Shown: piece after piece, positions 1 through 10,725 of the stretch
Layout of the letters: each line of letters starts with the position of its first letter
Position numbering within the stretch: position 1 is the first letter of the stretch
Source of the DNA: Sipunculus nudus
Taxonomy: Eukaryota; Annelida; Sipuncula; Golfingiida; Sipunculidae
DNA: 64,000 bases
Direction of reading: 5' to 3'
Assembly: GCA_026874595.1 (NCBI GenBank)
Contig: CM049315.1
Location: 16,699,664-16,763,663, forward strand
Position numbers and translations under genes: made by a program
The notes under the pieces: generated by a model
What the model saw: only the letters and a program-made list of their open reading frames with translations
Database searches by the model: none
What the model was told of the DNA's origin: nothing

Positions 1-178
1 CGATCTGATAAAAGAACAGGTTTAAATGGTTGCCAAAAAAAGGATGTTTATTTACATTCTGTCAGATTTTCACTATGAAATGAAACATATCGTTAAAGCA
101 TTGCACATATATTTGGATACAAACTTTGTCTTAGAACCAAAGTTTTCTTTTACGTCATTTCATGTTTTGCTTTTTCAG

Positions 179-304
179 TGGCGCTTGTCTCTCTTGCTCC
201 TGTCATTATGGTGGAACTGTTCGGCCTAGAGCGTCTGACAAAATCCGTTGGTCTTGTTGTCATGATCGAGGGTATCGGAGCTATCGTAGGACCTCCTATC
301 GCAG
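179..304 (+). CDS. Internal exon of a monocarboxylate transporter-like (SLC16/MCT, MFS) gene
   Basis: Seen: a pyrimidine-rich run ending in CAG at 176-178, then 126 open bases, then a donor (CAG|GTGGGA, GT at 305-306). The exon encodes a segment containing ALVSLAPVIMVELFGLERL and EGIGAIVGPPIAG. Known: the second half of SLC16 proteins carries a conserved helix pair with a V(E/D)LFGLERL-like loop and a GPPxAG motif at the following helix, so this is one of the last membrane-spanning exons of a proton-linked or related plasma-membrane carboxylate carrier. The exon begins with the last two bases of a codon and ends after the first base of the next. The reading frame hits a stop in the intron about 90 bases past the donor. 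No companion exon was recognised in the rest of the window, so the gene is partial here; earlier exons lie to the left. Which SLC16 member it is cannot be told. Confidence 0.85.
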
Positions 305-1637
305 GTGGGAATTTTGAGATACAAATGTACGATAAATTAGGTCAAGGTCCTCGAAACCCTCCACAGGACGCTACATACTTTGTCTGGGAATAATGTTCTG
401 AAAATAAATACGAAGATATATGGTTCCTTTTTTATCCTTTAATGAACAGGGAGAACAGAGAACTGCTTTTAAATCCACATTACAATATGAATGAAATTTC
501 ATATAAACATATAAATTTAAACACTCTGTAAATATCTCAACGAAAAAAAAGGTGTGCCTGTCCAGACACGCTAACCAGGCACGATTCTGAATACGGATAT
601 GCTTTGATTTAATAAAACATATGTGAAATGTAACATATATATGACATTCTTAGAATATATAAAATCGATGTTTAATACATGATGTAAATTTGGGTCATTG
701 ATTGTTCTCAAGCTTACCTTGGTTGAGATTGGTTTTGGAGTGCCTGGCTTCTGTCTGTCTGTCTGTCCCTTTGTCTGTCGGTCCATCAGGTTTTTGTTTC
801 TGTGCGATAACTTTCCTAAATATTATCCGATTTCATTCAAATTTGGGTAAGAGATTGCTCTCATGCACACCTTGGTGGACTTTCTTTTTTGGAGTGTCTA
901 TCTGAAAAACATTTCTCTCCAGCTCAAAAAACAAAATTATCAAATTTTGGTCTTAATGTGTTTTCGTTTTTATATTCGCCTGCAGGTATCTCCACATGTC
1001 ATGGTGGATATTGGTCCTATTTCTCAATGTGTTTCAGTTTTAATGTTCGTCTGCAATGTGTCCACATGTCATAGTGCATCTGTTAAAGTTTTCATGTACC
1101 CTAAAGGTTTTCTCCACATGTCATAATTTCAGTTGCTTATAAAGCATGAAAAACAACAAGAGTCCAAAAGCGGGGGACATTAATTCCAGCTTATTTCTCA
1201 TAGTGTTTGATTTATATCAATCTTTATCTGATTATTTTCCGCGCAAACGTAACGGCTATATGTCATGAACAAAATCTACCAAAACATAACAAAACCCTGT
1301 GCCAGAACTGTTTTTCCTTACAATTATTGTCTCTTGTCCGTCTTCAATGACAATTAATTTGCTGTAATTTTATGGAGTGTTGACAATTCAATAAGGCATC
1401 CCATAATTGAATGGTCTCCACATCTCCAAATCTCCACATGTTTTCTCGTAGATAATATCAACGCTATCTCAAGACAAATAAAATGTCTCTCGATAGTTTG
1501 TTCTTTATATGAACATTTGCCCTTATTAGTTTCGTTCCTGGCAAACAGCAGATTTCCAGGCAATCAACTGAACCATTATTACTTCAAATAAATCAATTCA
1601 ATTGTCTATAGTATTTCTATAGTCAGGCCTATTTGTT

Positions 1638-1640
<3 letters not shown>
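305..1640. repeat. Intronic/intergenic stretch with an internally duplicated dispersed repeat (about 680-1130)
   Basis: No coding segment recognised. From about 680 to 1130 the sequence repeats itself loosely: 'AAATTTGGGT..GATTG.TCTCA.GC..ACCTTGGT' occurs near 686 and again near 838, and 'CTCCACATGTCAT' style words recur three times (about 990, 1060, 1112). A CTGTCTGTCTGTCTGTCC run lies at 752-770. A similar GTCTGT...TTTCAA.GAATTTCAAAT segment occurs near 19540, which suggests a dispersed repeat. Two short open frames here are shadows of this repeat. Confidence 0.4.

Positions 1641-1680
<40 letters not shown>
1641..1680. repeat. (CA)16 microsatellite running into (TA)4
   Basis: Uninterrupted CA dinucleotides from 1641 to 1672, followed by TA repeats. 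Flanking 1681-2100 shows nothing coding that I can defend. Confidence 0.95.
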
Positions 1681-2106
1681 CATATACATTTTGCGGTGTA
1701 TTATTGAGGAATTGGAATGTACCGAAATGATTGATGTTGGCTCAATTTTTTATTCTAAGAGTTAGAATAAATATCGATATTCAGTGAAATACTGTTTCTT
1801 AAATATAGGCCTATGTACAGATATTTTTACAATTATTTTGTGGCGCTGTGCTCGTGGCAAGAAACTCATACATCGGTATGTTTAACTTGAAGATCTGGTC
1901 AGTGATGATATTTCCATTTGCGAACTGGAATTGGACGCGGGGGCATTCAGATTTTTGAAAATCTTTGGTAAGTTACATATATAGTTATTGTAAGAAGTAT
2001 AGTTTGATGTAAGAATGGTAAGAAAGATGAATTAAATATATGCTTAAGGTAAGGAAGCTATTTCAAAGAAAGAAACGGGAATATGCATAATTTGTTAGTA
2101 GCAGAA

Positions 2107-2340
2107 GCGGCCTGAACGGGGAACCGCCCCCCCCCCCCCTTATTCTGTCATCCCCTTCCCCCCCCCCCCCGTCAACCCCCCGCCCTATACCCCCTTTTCA
2201 GCCGCAGTAATCTTAAAGGTTTCAGATCAATTTTTGCGACCCCCACCTTCCATTTTCCTAAAGTTTGGGCCATTTTTAGGTTTTATTATTAATCCCCTGG
2301 ACTGAATCTCTCTTTTTCCTAAGTCGAGAGTTAAATTTTT
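2107..2340 (+). repeat. C-rich dispersed repeat, GGATCC-family copy
   Basis: Poly-C blocks followed by 'GGTTTCAGATCAATTTTTG' and a TTTCCTAA...GGGCCATTTTTAGGTTTT arm. The same order of words occurs at 29512-29738 and, with more drift, at 4925-5125. The terminal GGATCC-like ends seen in the better copies are degraded here. Confidence 0.6.
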
Positions 2341-2904
2341 TTCACATTTAATGACCATGCAAGTGGGCTTGCTTAAATCCGTCACAGACAGCAGGGGTTA
2401 TTCATATGCACAGTAGACCTTATTCCCGCGATTGTGTCACAGCCCTGCATGTGATGTGTAGATCACCAAGCGATGCATTTATGTCTTATTAATGTGTACA
2501 TTTTTGTTTCCACCGAGATATAAAAAGCCGGAGAAACACGACCCAATGAAGTTCATGAGAGAAATTCCTCATGCCTTCCATCTATTCGGCTCGATATGGG
2601 GAACGTAGTTCCCTATTCTGCAGACAGAGGTCACTATATTACTGACAGAAATTGTTGACATATCCCATGCACCAAATATAAAAAAGCTTGAAATTCAGGC
2701 CTTTCTGGACAAAAACAAAATCCGTTTTATATGGAGCTTGTAACTTTTTTTCAGTTACACAAAGGCAAGAAAATGTGTTCTTTTTCTCAACATCTTTGTT
2801 TCTTATTTTAATTCTGCATGATTTGATCAAGCCATATACTAGTATTATGGTATCAACAGTATATATTAGAGTATTCTGAGTTAATTTAAAATCGGCTGGA
2901 ACAT

Positions 2905-3140
2905 TTTTCTGGATGGGTGTGGGTGGGCGGTAGGAGTAGCCTAGTGACCTCTGACCTAATTAAATATGCGTGGAGTTTGCCCATCGCACTCGGGCGAGAT
3001 AATCAATGGGTAAGTTGCTATGTTGATTTTCGTGAAAATCCATCAAAGTCCCGGGAAGTTTCCTCGGCGACACTAAAAGTTAACAGACGGACCATGGGTA
3101 TACCATAATATGTCCGTCGTAGACGGGCGTATAAAAAATT
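2905..3140 (+). repeat. Dispersed non-coding repeat ('GACCTCTGACCT' family), truncated copy
   Basis: Contains 'AGTGACCTCTGACCTAATTA', a C/T-GGGCGAGATA segment, and the family's right end 'GGGTATACCATAATATGTCC' followed by ACGGGCGTAT. The same modules make up the longer copies at 10022-10725 (+) and 21505-22006 (-). The 63-codon open frame across it is not a gene. Confidence 0.7.
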
Positions 3141-4924
3141 AATGTATCCTTTTTCATTAATAACTCTGTGTTTGAAAATGTTTCATTATAAAGTCATCTT
3201 CGAAAAAACTGGACAAGAGCAGTAGAGTAAGAAAAATGCAAATATGCTGTTGGAAAATTGTTTTGTTGTAATTTCGAATGCCAGTTTAATTTTTGTTGCA
3301 TGACAAATGTTTAAGAATATATAGGCGTACGTATTCAAACTTAAGTCTACGCGACGCATGCTTATGAATTTACATGTACATTGTATTTTATTTTAGAAAG
3401 TAAATTTGAAACGCAAAGACTTTGCACACTAAGGAATTCGGGCACTCCTTACGAAAAGCTCATCCAATATACTGAGAACACAACAGTCCGCTATTTTGGG
3501 AGAAGTAATAATGATCCCTTCATACATTAACAAGTAAATCTCATTTGTATGTTTCTAAATATCGGCTTATTAGCATACACAAACACAGGCTACAGTAATT
3601 TGTCCGGCTGCCTTTGTTGTAGATCAACACTCCAAGAAGACCAAAACCTGTGTATTGACGAGTCTTTAGCTATATGGAACAATATATAGGCCGGAAGTTG
3701 AGTGAATCTTAAGAATGAACCGGGTAGACATTGGGGGTAATGTTGATTTCTCTCCTTTGTTGCTATTACTAACTTTTCATATTTAAATCCTGTGCGATTC
3801 CTTTCCTACAAACATAGCACTTCTTTGTATATAACACCTAACCACCTTAGGTCTATCTATATATGATTTGTTATTTCAGCCTCATACAACATTCAGTCAT
3901 GCAGCTACCGTCCTTGTGTCGAGTTCTAATCCAGAGATAGTTCGATCCAAGAAACCGAGTATTCCATTTTTCGAGTATGTTTTGCGTTTTTCTTTTAAAT
4001 TTGTCATTTAACGGGTCTATTTCGATATCTGAAGTCTGTTATCTAAAGATAATCACTTGAAGCTTTAATTAAAATAGGCAATAAACGCACACAGGCAATT
4101 CGTTTTGTTTACATCCAAGTGATTATATCATGCAAGCCATCGAGCCCGCTTGAAAAATTTAACCACATCCAATAAAGAACATCTGGCGGCAAGTCAAACA
4201 AAAAATCTTTCGAATGGCCTTTGCTGCTCGTGCCCTTTCAACATCCGCACACATGCAGCGAACAGCCATAGGTTACACGGATTTTTTTTTTCACGTTTCA
4301 GCAGCTTGTAGACAAGCAAGCTCATACTTCCATCCAAAGAGGCATAATAGGGATTTATCTTAACAGGGTTCATTAATGTTTACCGGAGTAAAAAGTCACA
4401 TAAGTTATAAAGAAAATAGGTTAAATAGGTTAAAATCTAGTGTAGTTTATCTTTACGAATTGTGAGGGTTTTTCTCAAAGTGTGGAGATGGCTTTGACGC
4501 TTGGTAGCACTAAATATTTTTTTTTAAGTAAGCTTCGACGATTTTGAGAGATCGAACATAGCGCGTGAACTGTCATGCACACGATAACACTCACATTTAT
4601 AATGAAAACATGTTTACTAAAATCCTGTGATATGCAACAACATATGAAAATACAAATACAAACACATGTTGTCTGCCCTGTATTTAGGGCTACGTCTCCA
4701 ATATTAGCCTCAAAAGACATAGATGCACGTTATATCCTGAAAATTCGTTACCGGGTAGGTAAATCCCAAAGCACCTCCGTTTTCAAATTTGGGAAATGAA
4801 ATTTCACTGCACGTCTGAATCATAGAACCAACAAGGTGAATGTTTATATGTTGCATTTCTTTCGTTCATTCTAAACATATGGGAATTATGTAATATAAAT
4901 TACACAACAGAGATTACACCAGAA
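3141..4924. other. AT-rich stretch with no recognisable gene
   Basis: I see no exon with convincing splice signals, no RNA gene and no clear repeat family here. Short open frames at 4475-4799 overlap on both strands and have no protein-like signature. Confidence 0.5.
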
Positions 4925-5125
4925 GCTTTAAGGGGTCCGGACACCCCGCCCCCCTCCCTTTTTTTCCGTCCGAAGCAAACTTTTTAAGGGTTTTAGACGA
5001 AATTTTGCGGCCTGCCCCCCCCCCCCCCCCCCTTCCGGAACTGATGACCTTTCTTTAAGAATTTTCATTTGTCCTCCTGGGTTGGACCCCTCCCCCTTTC
5101 CTAAAACCTGAATCCGCCCCTGCAC
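4925..5125 (-). repeat. C-rich dispersed repeat, GGATCC-family copy
   Basis: Shares 'CTTCCGGAACTGATGACC', 'GTCCTCCTGGGTTGGACCCC' and the right end 'AACCTGAATCCGCCCCTG' with the copy at 29512-29738. An 18-19-base poly-C run lies in the middle. The apparent minus-strand glycine-rich frame is the C-run read backwards. Confidence 0.65.
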
Positions 5126-5509
5126 ACCTTCAAACAGATAAAGTCATTCCATACGGACAATCTTAGCCACAGCAATTTCATATTATGTCAATCATACAGA
5201 GTCTGTTATTACAAAAGAAAAACTTATGCAAATTAAGTCATTTCTAGCAAAATTATATATTTGTGTATGGGTGGGATGTATGTGTGAAAAGTTGAGTTGG
5301 GTACCTGACTGCCTGACTTAGGTATCACTGATTATAATTAATATAGAGTGTACAGGAACACCTAACACTAGTGTAGTCAAAGAGTTGACACGGAAGAGTT
5401 TAAATTAGATATAAAAATATGTCCATACACCATCCTTGTGTATAATTAGGAACGTTCAAGCAACGTGTAGGCGAGTATTATACAAATGCGACAGTTTTGT
5501 TTCAAACGT

Positions 5510-5515
5510 TTTATT
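5510..5515 (-). terminator. Possible polyadenylation signal (AATAAA) for the 5628-6951 gene
   Basis: AATAAA read on the minus strand about 115 bases beyond the TAA stop at 5628. It would fit if the large exon is the terminal one. It competes with the alternative that the exon is spliced at the GTAAGT at 5645-5640. Confidence 0.4.
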
Positions 5516-5627
5516 ATCGTTGACTGGCTCCTGGGTCTTCAACTCAGACTGGTACCCCGCACTATTGTGCTCCATCCGCATTATGTAATCAAAAATATCA
5601 CATGTATTGTAACGTCGTGTATGTCTA

Positions 5628-6951
5628 TTATTTATGTTCACTTACTTTGGTAGAGTTCATGGAAAACTCCTTCGTCCAGGAATTAGCCCACGACTGGTAG
5701 TGTTGAACGGGATTAGCTACGGTCACGTTACGTGGTGACGTCACGGTATGGCCTTTACTAACTCTGAGGGTGTCGACAATGTTCATCGCGCGCTGGAAGC
5801 GGTAGGTGAGGTGAAGCTGTTTGCTTTTGGACAGCGTCTTGCCGTTAGAGGGCGCCAACTTCTCACTCTCCGATCTGGTAAGATCGGAATTATCGGACAT
5901 GCGTTCGAGTGCGGTTCGCGACGACAGGTCCGGCTCCACCGGAGGAAACCGGAAAATATCCGTGTCTGAAGTGATTCTGCTCCAGTCCGAACGAGCTGAA
6001 GATGGCGCCGAGAGATGATATGATGATTTTACATTTAATTGACTTTGCATACTGTGTTCGTCTTTTAAGGGAGACAGCGCTACCTGTTTGGGAGTTGAAG
6101 AACGATGCAGCAAGCGGTCGGAGTCCGGGTAGCTCTCCCGTAAATCTGAAATGATCAGGTCCTCGTATCCGCGAAGCATGGCGTATTGTGCTTCCGGTGA
6201 GAGTGTAGCACCAAAACGAGGCAGAGCAGGTAAGACCACGTGATCATCTTCCGGTAATACATCAGACTCGGCACTCACTAACCGTTTGCGACTCGGCGTC
6301 CTCTTCGGAGGAGGTATCCACAGTCCCGACATCCGACGGAACCTGGCGAGACGCGCGATGCTTGCAAAGCTGGGTCGATAGACTCGCTGTCCGACCCTGG
6401 GCATACTCTGACTCTTCACCAACTTCTTAGGTGGCTTGGGTTTCTCTGTGGCCGGGCTTAAAATATCTGCATTGTCAATCGAAGCCGGGCCAACTTTTTC
6501 AACCTTAGAGACAACACTTTGTTTTGCTTCCTTATTCTCACTTTCCTTATCAGTAACAAGTTGTGGATCTTCCTTAATCCCCTTGTTGTCTTCAGCGACA
6601 GGTTTATCTGGCTCTAGTGCAGATCTGTCGCCCGTTACTATCTTGGTGAGTACCTTTATAGCAATCTGTCGAAATCTTTGTTTGTAAGTAAGCTTCGGAA
6701 CTGCCTGTGCTTTTTTTCCCTCCTCGCCTGGTTCCGTTACTTCTTTAACCATTTGAAGCCTGTTGTCTTGGAGATTGTCTTTCTTTGCCCGAGGGAACTT
6801 TTCTACCTCCTCGCCTGGTTCCGTTTCCTCTTCAACCACTTGAAGCCTTTTGTCAGGGTGGATCCCGCCAAATGCTGGTCGGGTGATGGTCTCAGGCAGA
6901 CGAACTTCAGTTGTCATTGTAGATCCCTGTGTATGGTCCACGAATGTAGAT
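5628..6951 (-). CDS. Large exon encoding an unrecognised charged, low-complexity protein (about 430 aa)
   Basis: Seen: reading leftward, an acceptor TTTCAACAG ends at 6952 and the frame is open to TAA at 5628. The first ATG (6917, context ACAATGA) would give 429 residues; the frame is also open back to the acceptor, so an upstream coding exon is possible. The N-terminal 90 residues hold a direct repeat (RLQVVEEETEPGEE... and RLQMVKEVTEPGEE...). The middle is rich in K, P, R and S (PPPKRTPSRKR), followed by an ordered-looking stretch, PEAQYAMLRGYEDLIISDL, and a C-terminal YRFQRAMNIVDTLR segment. No signal peptide, membrane span or known domain is visible. Base composition is clearly less AT-rich than the surroundings and the frame is long, supporting a real gene. 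Oddity: a perfect AAA|GTAAGT donor lies five codons before the stop, so either the stop or the donor is used, not both. Function unknown; mostly disordered by appearance. Confidence 0.75.
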
Positions 6952-7069
6952 CTGTTGAAATAAAATCAGTTTATTGTATATTTAAAAAGTGAGCATCTTT
7001 AAAATAGACCTGTTGGCACTTTGTTGTAAAAATATATATGTGCTTGTGAGTGTCTGTGTGCACGCGCGA

Positions 7070-7508
7070 AGATCCAAAGGCAGTTTGTGCGATGAATTTG
7101 GACTACTCTTTCCTGAGGGACGGTAGGCTTGGTCACAAGGGATCGTCCAAGGTGGGGGGGGGGGGGTGACTCACAGACACACATACACACACACACATAT
7201 ATATATAAATTTATTTATAATATGCATCGTATAAAGTGTGATGTATTGAACTTCTATGTGTATTACATTGATTATATAATATATGATCAAAAGGCAGTTG
7301 GTGCGATGAATTTGGACTACTATTTCCGGAGGGACGGTAGGCTTGGTCACAAGGAACCATTGGCGTCAATTTATCTTCCAAAATGGGGGGGGGGGGGTCG
7401 AGGTTGACTCACAGACACACATACAGACACACACACACACACACACATATATATAATATGCATCGTATAAAGTGTGATGTATTGAACTTCTATGTGTATT
7501 ACATTGAT

Positions 7509-7515
<7 letters not shown>
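7070..7515 (+). repeat. Tandem duplication, unit about 215-220 bp, with poly-G and CA/TA cores
   Basis: The words GATGAATTTGGACTACT, GAGGGACGGTAGGCTTGG, a poly-G run, GACTCACAGACACACATAC and AATATGCATCGTATAAAGTG occur in the same order from about 7070 and again from about 7280. A related copy on the minus strand lies at 28725-28905. Short frames read from this (rich in H and Y) are spurious. Confidence 0.85.
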
Positions 7516-7575
<60 letters not shown>

Positions 7576-7576
7576 T

Positions 7577-7631
<55 letters not shown>
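7509..7631. repeat. (AT)n microsatellite
   Basis: Nearly continuous AT/TA dinucleotides with a few interruptions (TATGTATA, ATGTTTTA). Yields artefactual poly-(IY) frames. Confidence 0.97.
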
Positions 7632-7636
<5 letters not shown>

Positions 7637-7950
7637 GTGTGCATGACACATTTCAAATATATTAGCGACTGTGTGACATATTTCAAATTTATATTGTTAC
7701 AGGTGCCAGATCATTGTTTTATTGTGCGCACGGATGTTCCATGTGTTGTTGGCATTTGTTTGTGTGCCACGCGTAGCTTGTGTTGTAGCGGCCTCGCCTG
7801 GCCTGGTGTTGCAGGCTCGGTTTAATCCGCATTGGTTGAACCCTAGATACACAGCGTTCTTTGTTCTGGTATGTTCTTTGAACGTGTGTACTGTGTTAGA
7901 TTCTTTAGAATATTAGAGCAATGGAAGGTTCTCGGCTGGAGGTGAAAAGT

Positions 7951-7960
7951 TATAAATAGG
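7951..7960 (+). promoter_or_regulatory. TATA box of the solo LTR
   Basis: TATAAATAGG, about 255 bases into the LTR, at the position matching TATATAAGG in the LTR at 57344 and the TATATAA of the full element's LTR. Inferred core promoter of the retroelement. Confidence 0.6.
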
Positions 7961-8349
7961 GGGCTGTGTTTTAGAGCCGAGAGAGAGGTGAGAGGATGTT
8001 CCAGCTGACACAGAAGCGTGTATGTCGGTTTGTGGGACCTATTCCGAAAAGTGCGGCAATTATAGATTTTCTTTAGATTTTCTTCTGGATTAATCTTATT
8101 TGGTCTTCAGTTTACTTTCGGGATTGTTACAAGAGCTTTACATTGGACTGTTATTCTCCGAAAATTTTTGTGTGAACTTTTCGTCCGGCTTATACATTTT
8201 AAAGGGCTTATCGCTGTGACAGTGGTGGTATCCAGGTACTGTGGACTTTGTTTATTTTACTGTGTGATTGTATTGATTTGTTGTTATTCTGCTGTTATAC
8301 TGTGTAATTGTTTTGATTTAGTGTATTGTAATGTTAGGGTTGTTTTAAG

Positions 8350-8355
8350 AATAAA
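8350..8355 (+). terminator. AATAAA polyadenylation signal in the solo LTR
   Basis: AATAAA in the conserved word AAGAATAAATTATAG, shared by all four LTRs of this family. Confidence 0.5.
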
Positions 8356-8462
8356 TTATAGTTATTTGTTAACAAAAAACCACTGACTTTATTCATTCCC
8401 CTGGACATTTCACGCTGCCTAGTGTTACAGAATCTGATATCTGATTATTAGGTTCCGTAACA

Positions 8463-8474
8463 ATATATATATAC

Positions 8475-8533
<59 letters not shown>
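8463..8533. repeat. (AT)n microsatellite abutting the solo LTR
   Basis: Begins directly at the LTR's right end, so the LTR entered AT-repeat DNA. Confidence 0.95.
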
Positions 8534-8534
<1 letters not shown>

Positions 8535-10021
8535 TTTATCACATTTGATATATATTGCAATTAAGTATAAGGTTTAAGAAAATATGGTTCAGATCAAATA
8601 TTTCATAGATGATTCATAAACGTCTATATACATCTATTTTTTTAAATATATTTCATTTGCAATTTGTAAATATTTTCTGAAAAGTGGTTGTGGTGGGGAT
8701 GGGGGGGGGTGATTTTATTGACCATCCCCCTTGCCAAAAAGTGGAGGGGGATATATACCCCCCCCCCTCCCCTGCAAGGGACTACTAGACATCCCAGATC
8801 TGTTGTATTAAATGATATTTATCACTGCTACCGAACATAATACTAAAAGGACGATATCGCAACAGTCCCTGCGGCCTATATTTCATTAAAGTACCAACGG
8901 TTGGCGCCACTGGCTCAGGCTGTTTAGGACCTGACTGAGTGCAATAGTATTCGGTATGGTTTAGAAGTCACTGACTACAGTTACCACATATCTTTACAGG
9001 GAAAATGTTTAAATAGTGCCTTCATATTTGTTCTTTAATGTCCAGAAAAATTTTATTTTGAGTGTGGTTATTATGATATTTTCCACATGTGCTTCCTCTC
9101 AAACTGAATTTTCTTTAAATATAGACTAGTAGCTCCTTAGGATTTCCTTGTTATTTCATTGCGTAAATTCACTTAGTTCGATTGGGAGAGAGGCACAGCG
9201 AGAGAGAGACAGAGATAGCGTAATACAGATAGAGACAGAGCGACAGAGACAGACAAACAGACAGTACCGCTGGACGGCCGACAGGCAGACAAATAGTTGG
9301 AGACAGGGCAAGCGTGCATAAAATGCAGGCGGAGAAACAGAAAGGCAAATACCGAAAGCAGGAAAAAGATTCACACAGAGGTATCTCTAGGAATACAGTT
9401 AAAAAGACAAAAAGAAAGACAGATAGACAGTGGGAAGGCATGCAGTTTCACAGACAGATAAATAACTAGACAGATGGAGAGAGAGGATATGAATGACTTG
9501 CCGGTGCGGGTTTACTACTATTTGACACATTTCCAGACATACGTGCTTTACGATGTGTTAAATGGATCTGTTTGCCATTAAATCCTGAAGAATCTCGGGT
9601 TGCCGCGGTTTAACGATTTAATATTTCATTTAATGGCCCAGCATAAAGGCCATTCAGTACATTATATGTGGCTACCTTTTTACCTGGCATGACTGACAGT
9701 ATTGACATTAAATATTAAAAGGACAATGAAATTATTCATTCAGAGTACTCAACCTACGTAACATTACACCATCTCGAGAAAAAGCTGCATATTCATTACA
9801 ATTTTTCAATGAATGTTGTGTGGATTCACTTTCACGATTCATTATTTTCATTGATGCTTTCTTAATTTATCAGATGCTTGAACCTGGTAGCGTTTGGTAT
9901 GTTCATTCATGAGTGTTTTACAGTCTTACCAAATCTGAAACGAGCCGGCGGTTATTATCGGAAGAAATATAATGAAGAAGTTGCCGGAAACATTATTTGT
10001 ATTTTTTTCAAAACGCATAGT
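8534..10021. other. No gene seen; GACA/GAGA-rich low-complexity patch at about 9185-9480
   Basis: The patch is made of GAGACAGA, GACAGACA and similar words; the overlapping minus-strand frames rich in S, L and C come from it. A C/G-run pair near 8700-8775 (GGGGGGGGTG ... CCCCCCCCTCCCC) could fold back. The remainder is AT-rich with no recognisable exon. Confidence 0.6.
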
Positions 10022-10725
10022 TAAACAAGAGCACCGCAAATGGTGCATAATACGCCCGTTGCGTATCTGGTGACCTCTGACCTCATTACTCATGCGTTTA
10101 GCTGAGAATATAATTCAGGTGAGAATTTATCCATTGGTTAATAGTTTCAATGGGTTTCATGAAAATCGATAAGATTTTTGGTAAATGACCATGGTGCCAT
10201 AAAATCTGGTGATCTCTGACCTCATACAATATACATGGATTTTGCTGGAAATCGAACTCATAAATATAAATATGTATTATAATATATATCAGATATTATA
10301 TTGATTAATATGTCTGTTGAGTTTTATCAAAATCTATTGTATTCCTCCTCATTTATCGCGGCACCACCATGAAGTTAAGGTTTTTGGTAAAGACCATGGT
10401 GCCACCACAGTGTGGTGACCTCATTAAATAGGTTTTGATTTTGATGGAAATCGAACTTAGGCAAGATATTATATTGATCAATATTTCTGAGTTTAATCAA
10501 ACTCCATCATATTCCTGGTAATTAAGTTATCACTAAGTAGCCTTGTGACATCTTACCTTATTAAATATGCATAATCGAACTCAATCGAGATAGTTTATTA
10601 GTTTGTTGTTATGCTGAGTTCCGTGGAAATCCACCAAAGCATCGGTAAGTTATCGCGGCGGCACTAAAAGTTAAAGTACGGACGGACCTATACCGTGGGT
10701 ATACCATAATACGTCCCGTCTTAGA
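10022..10725 (+). repeat. Long copy of the 'GACCTCTGACCT' dispersed repeat
   Basis: Left end CAAGAGCACCGCAAATGGTG followed by CATAATACGCCCGT; right end GGGTATACCATAATACGTCC. Between them a GGTGACCTCTGACCTCATT-like module recurs near 10068, 10206, 10418 and 10543, each followed by an AATCGAACTCA...GATATTATATTGAT-like arm. An inverted copy with matching ends lies at 21505-22006. No coding capacity; probably a non-autonomous element, class unknown. Confidence 0.8.

Larger units (their letters stand above)
7695..8462 (+). mobile_element. Solo LTR (768 bp) of the Ty3/gypsy element found at 36407-43914
   Basis: Starts TGTTACAGGTG and ends GGTTCCGTAACA, the same ends as the LTRs of the full element, which lies on the opposite strand. 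It is flanked by ATAT on both sides (7691-7694 and 8463-8466), a 4-bp target duplication. No internal region or second LTR is present, so it is a remnant of LTR-LTR recombination. Near its right end it lacks a segment of roughly 50 bp present in the 57344-58104 copy. It interrupts the repeat that ends near 7690. Small open frames inside it are not genes. Confidence 0.9.

Noticed and set aside
1810-1963. Possible exon ending TTTG|GTAAGT
   Set aside because: The frame closest to coding contains a stop just before the donor and no recognised transporter sequence, so it cannot be linked to the SLC16 exon.
6436-6992. Plus-strand frames of 83 and 104 codons
   Set aside because: Antisense to the 437-codon minus frame, with less protein-like composition.
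7383-7646. Tyrosine/isoleucine-rich proteins
   Set aside because: Translation of (AT)n; the same applies at 57087-57510 and 45499-45723.
8168-8386. Hydrophobic 72-codon protein
   Set aside because: Lies wholly inside the solo LTR; the same region appears in other LTR copies (for example 57662-57907) with different frames.
9156-9441. Cys/Ser/Leu-rich membrane-like proteins on the minus strand
   Set aside because: They are the reverse reading of a GACA/GAGA low-complexity tract.
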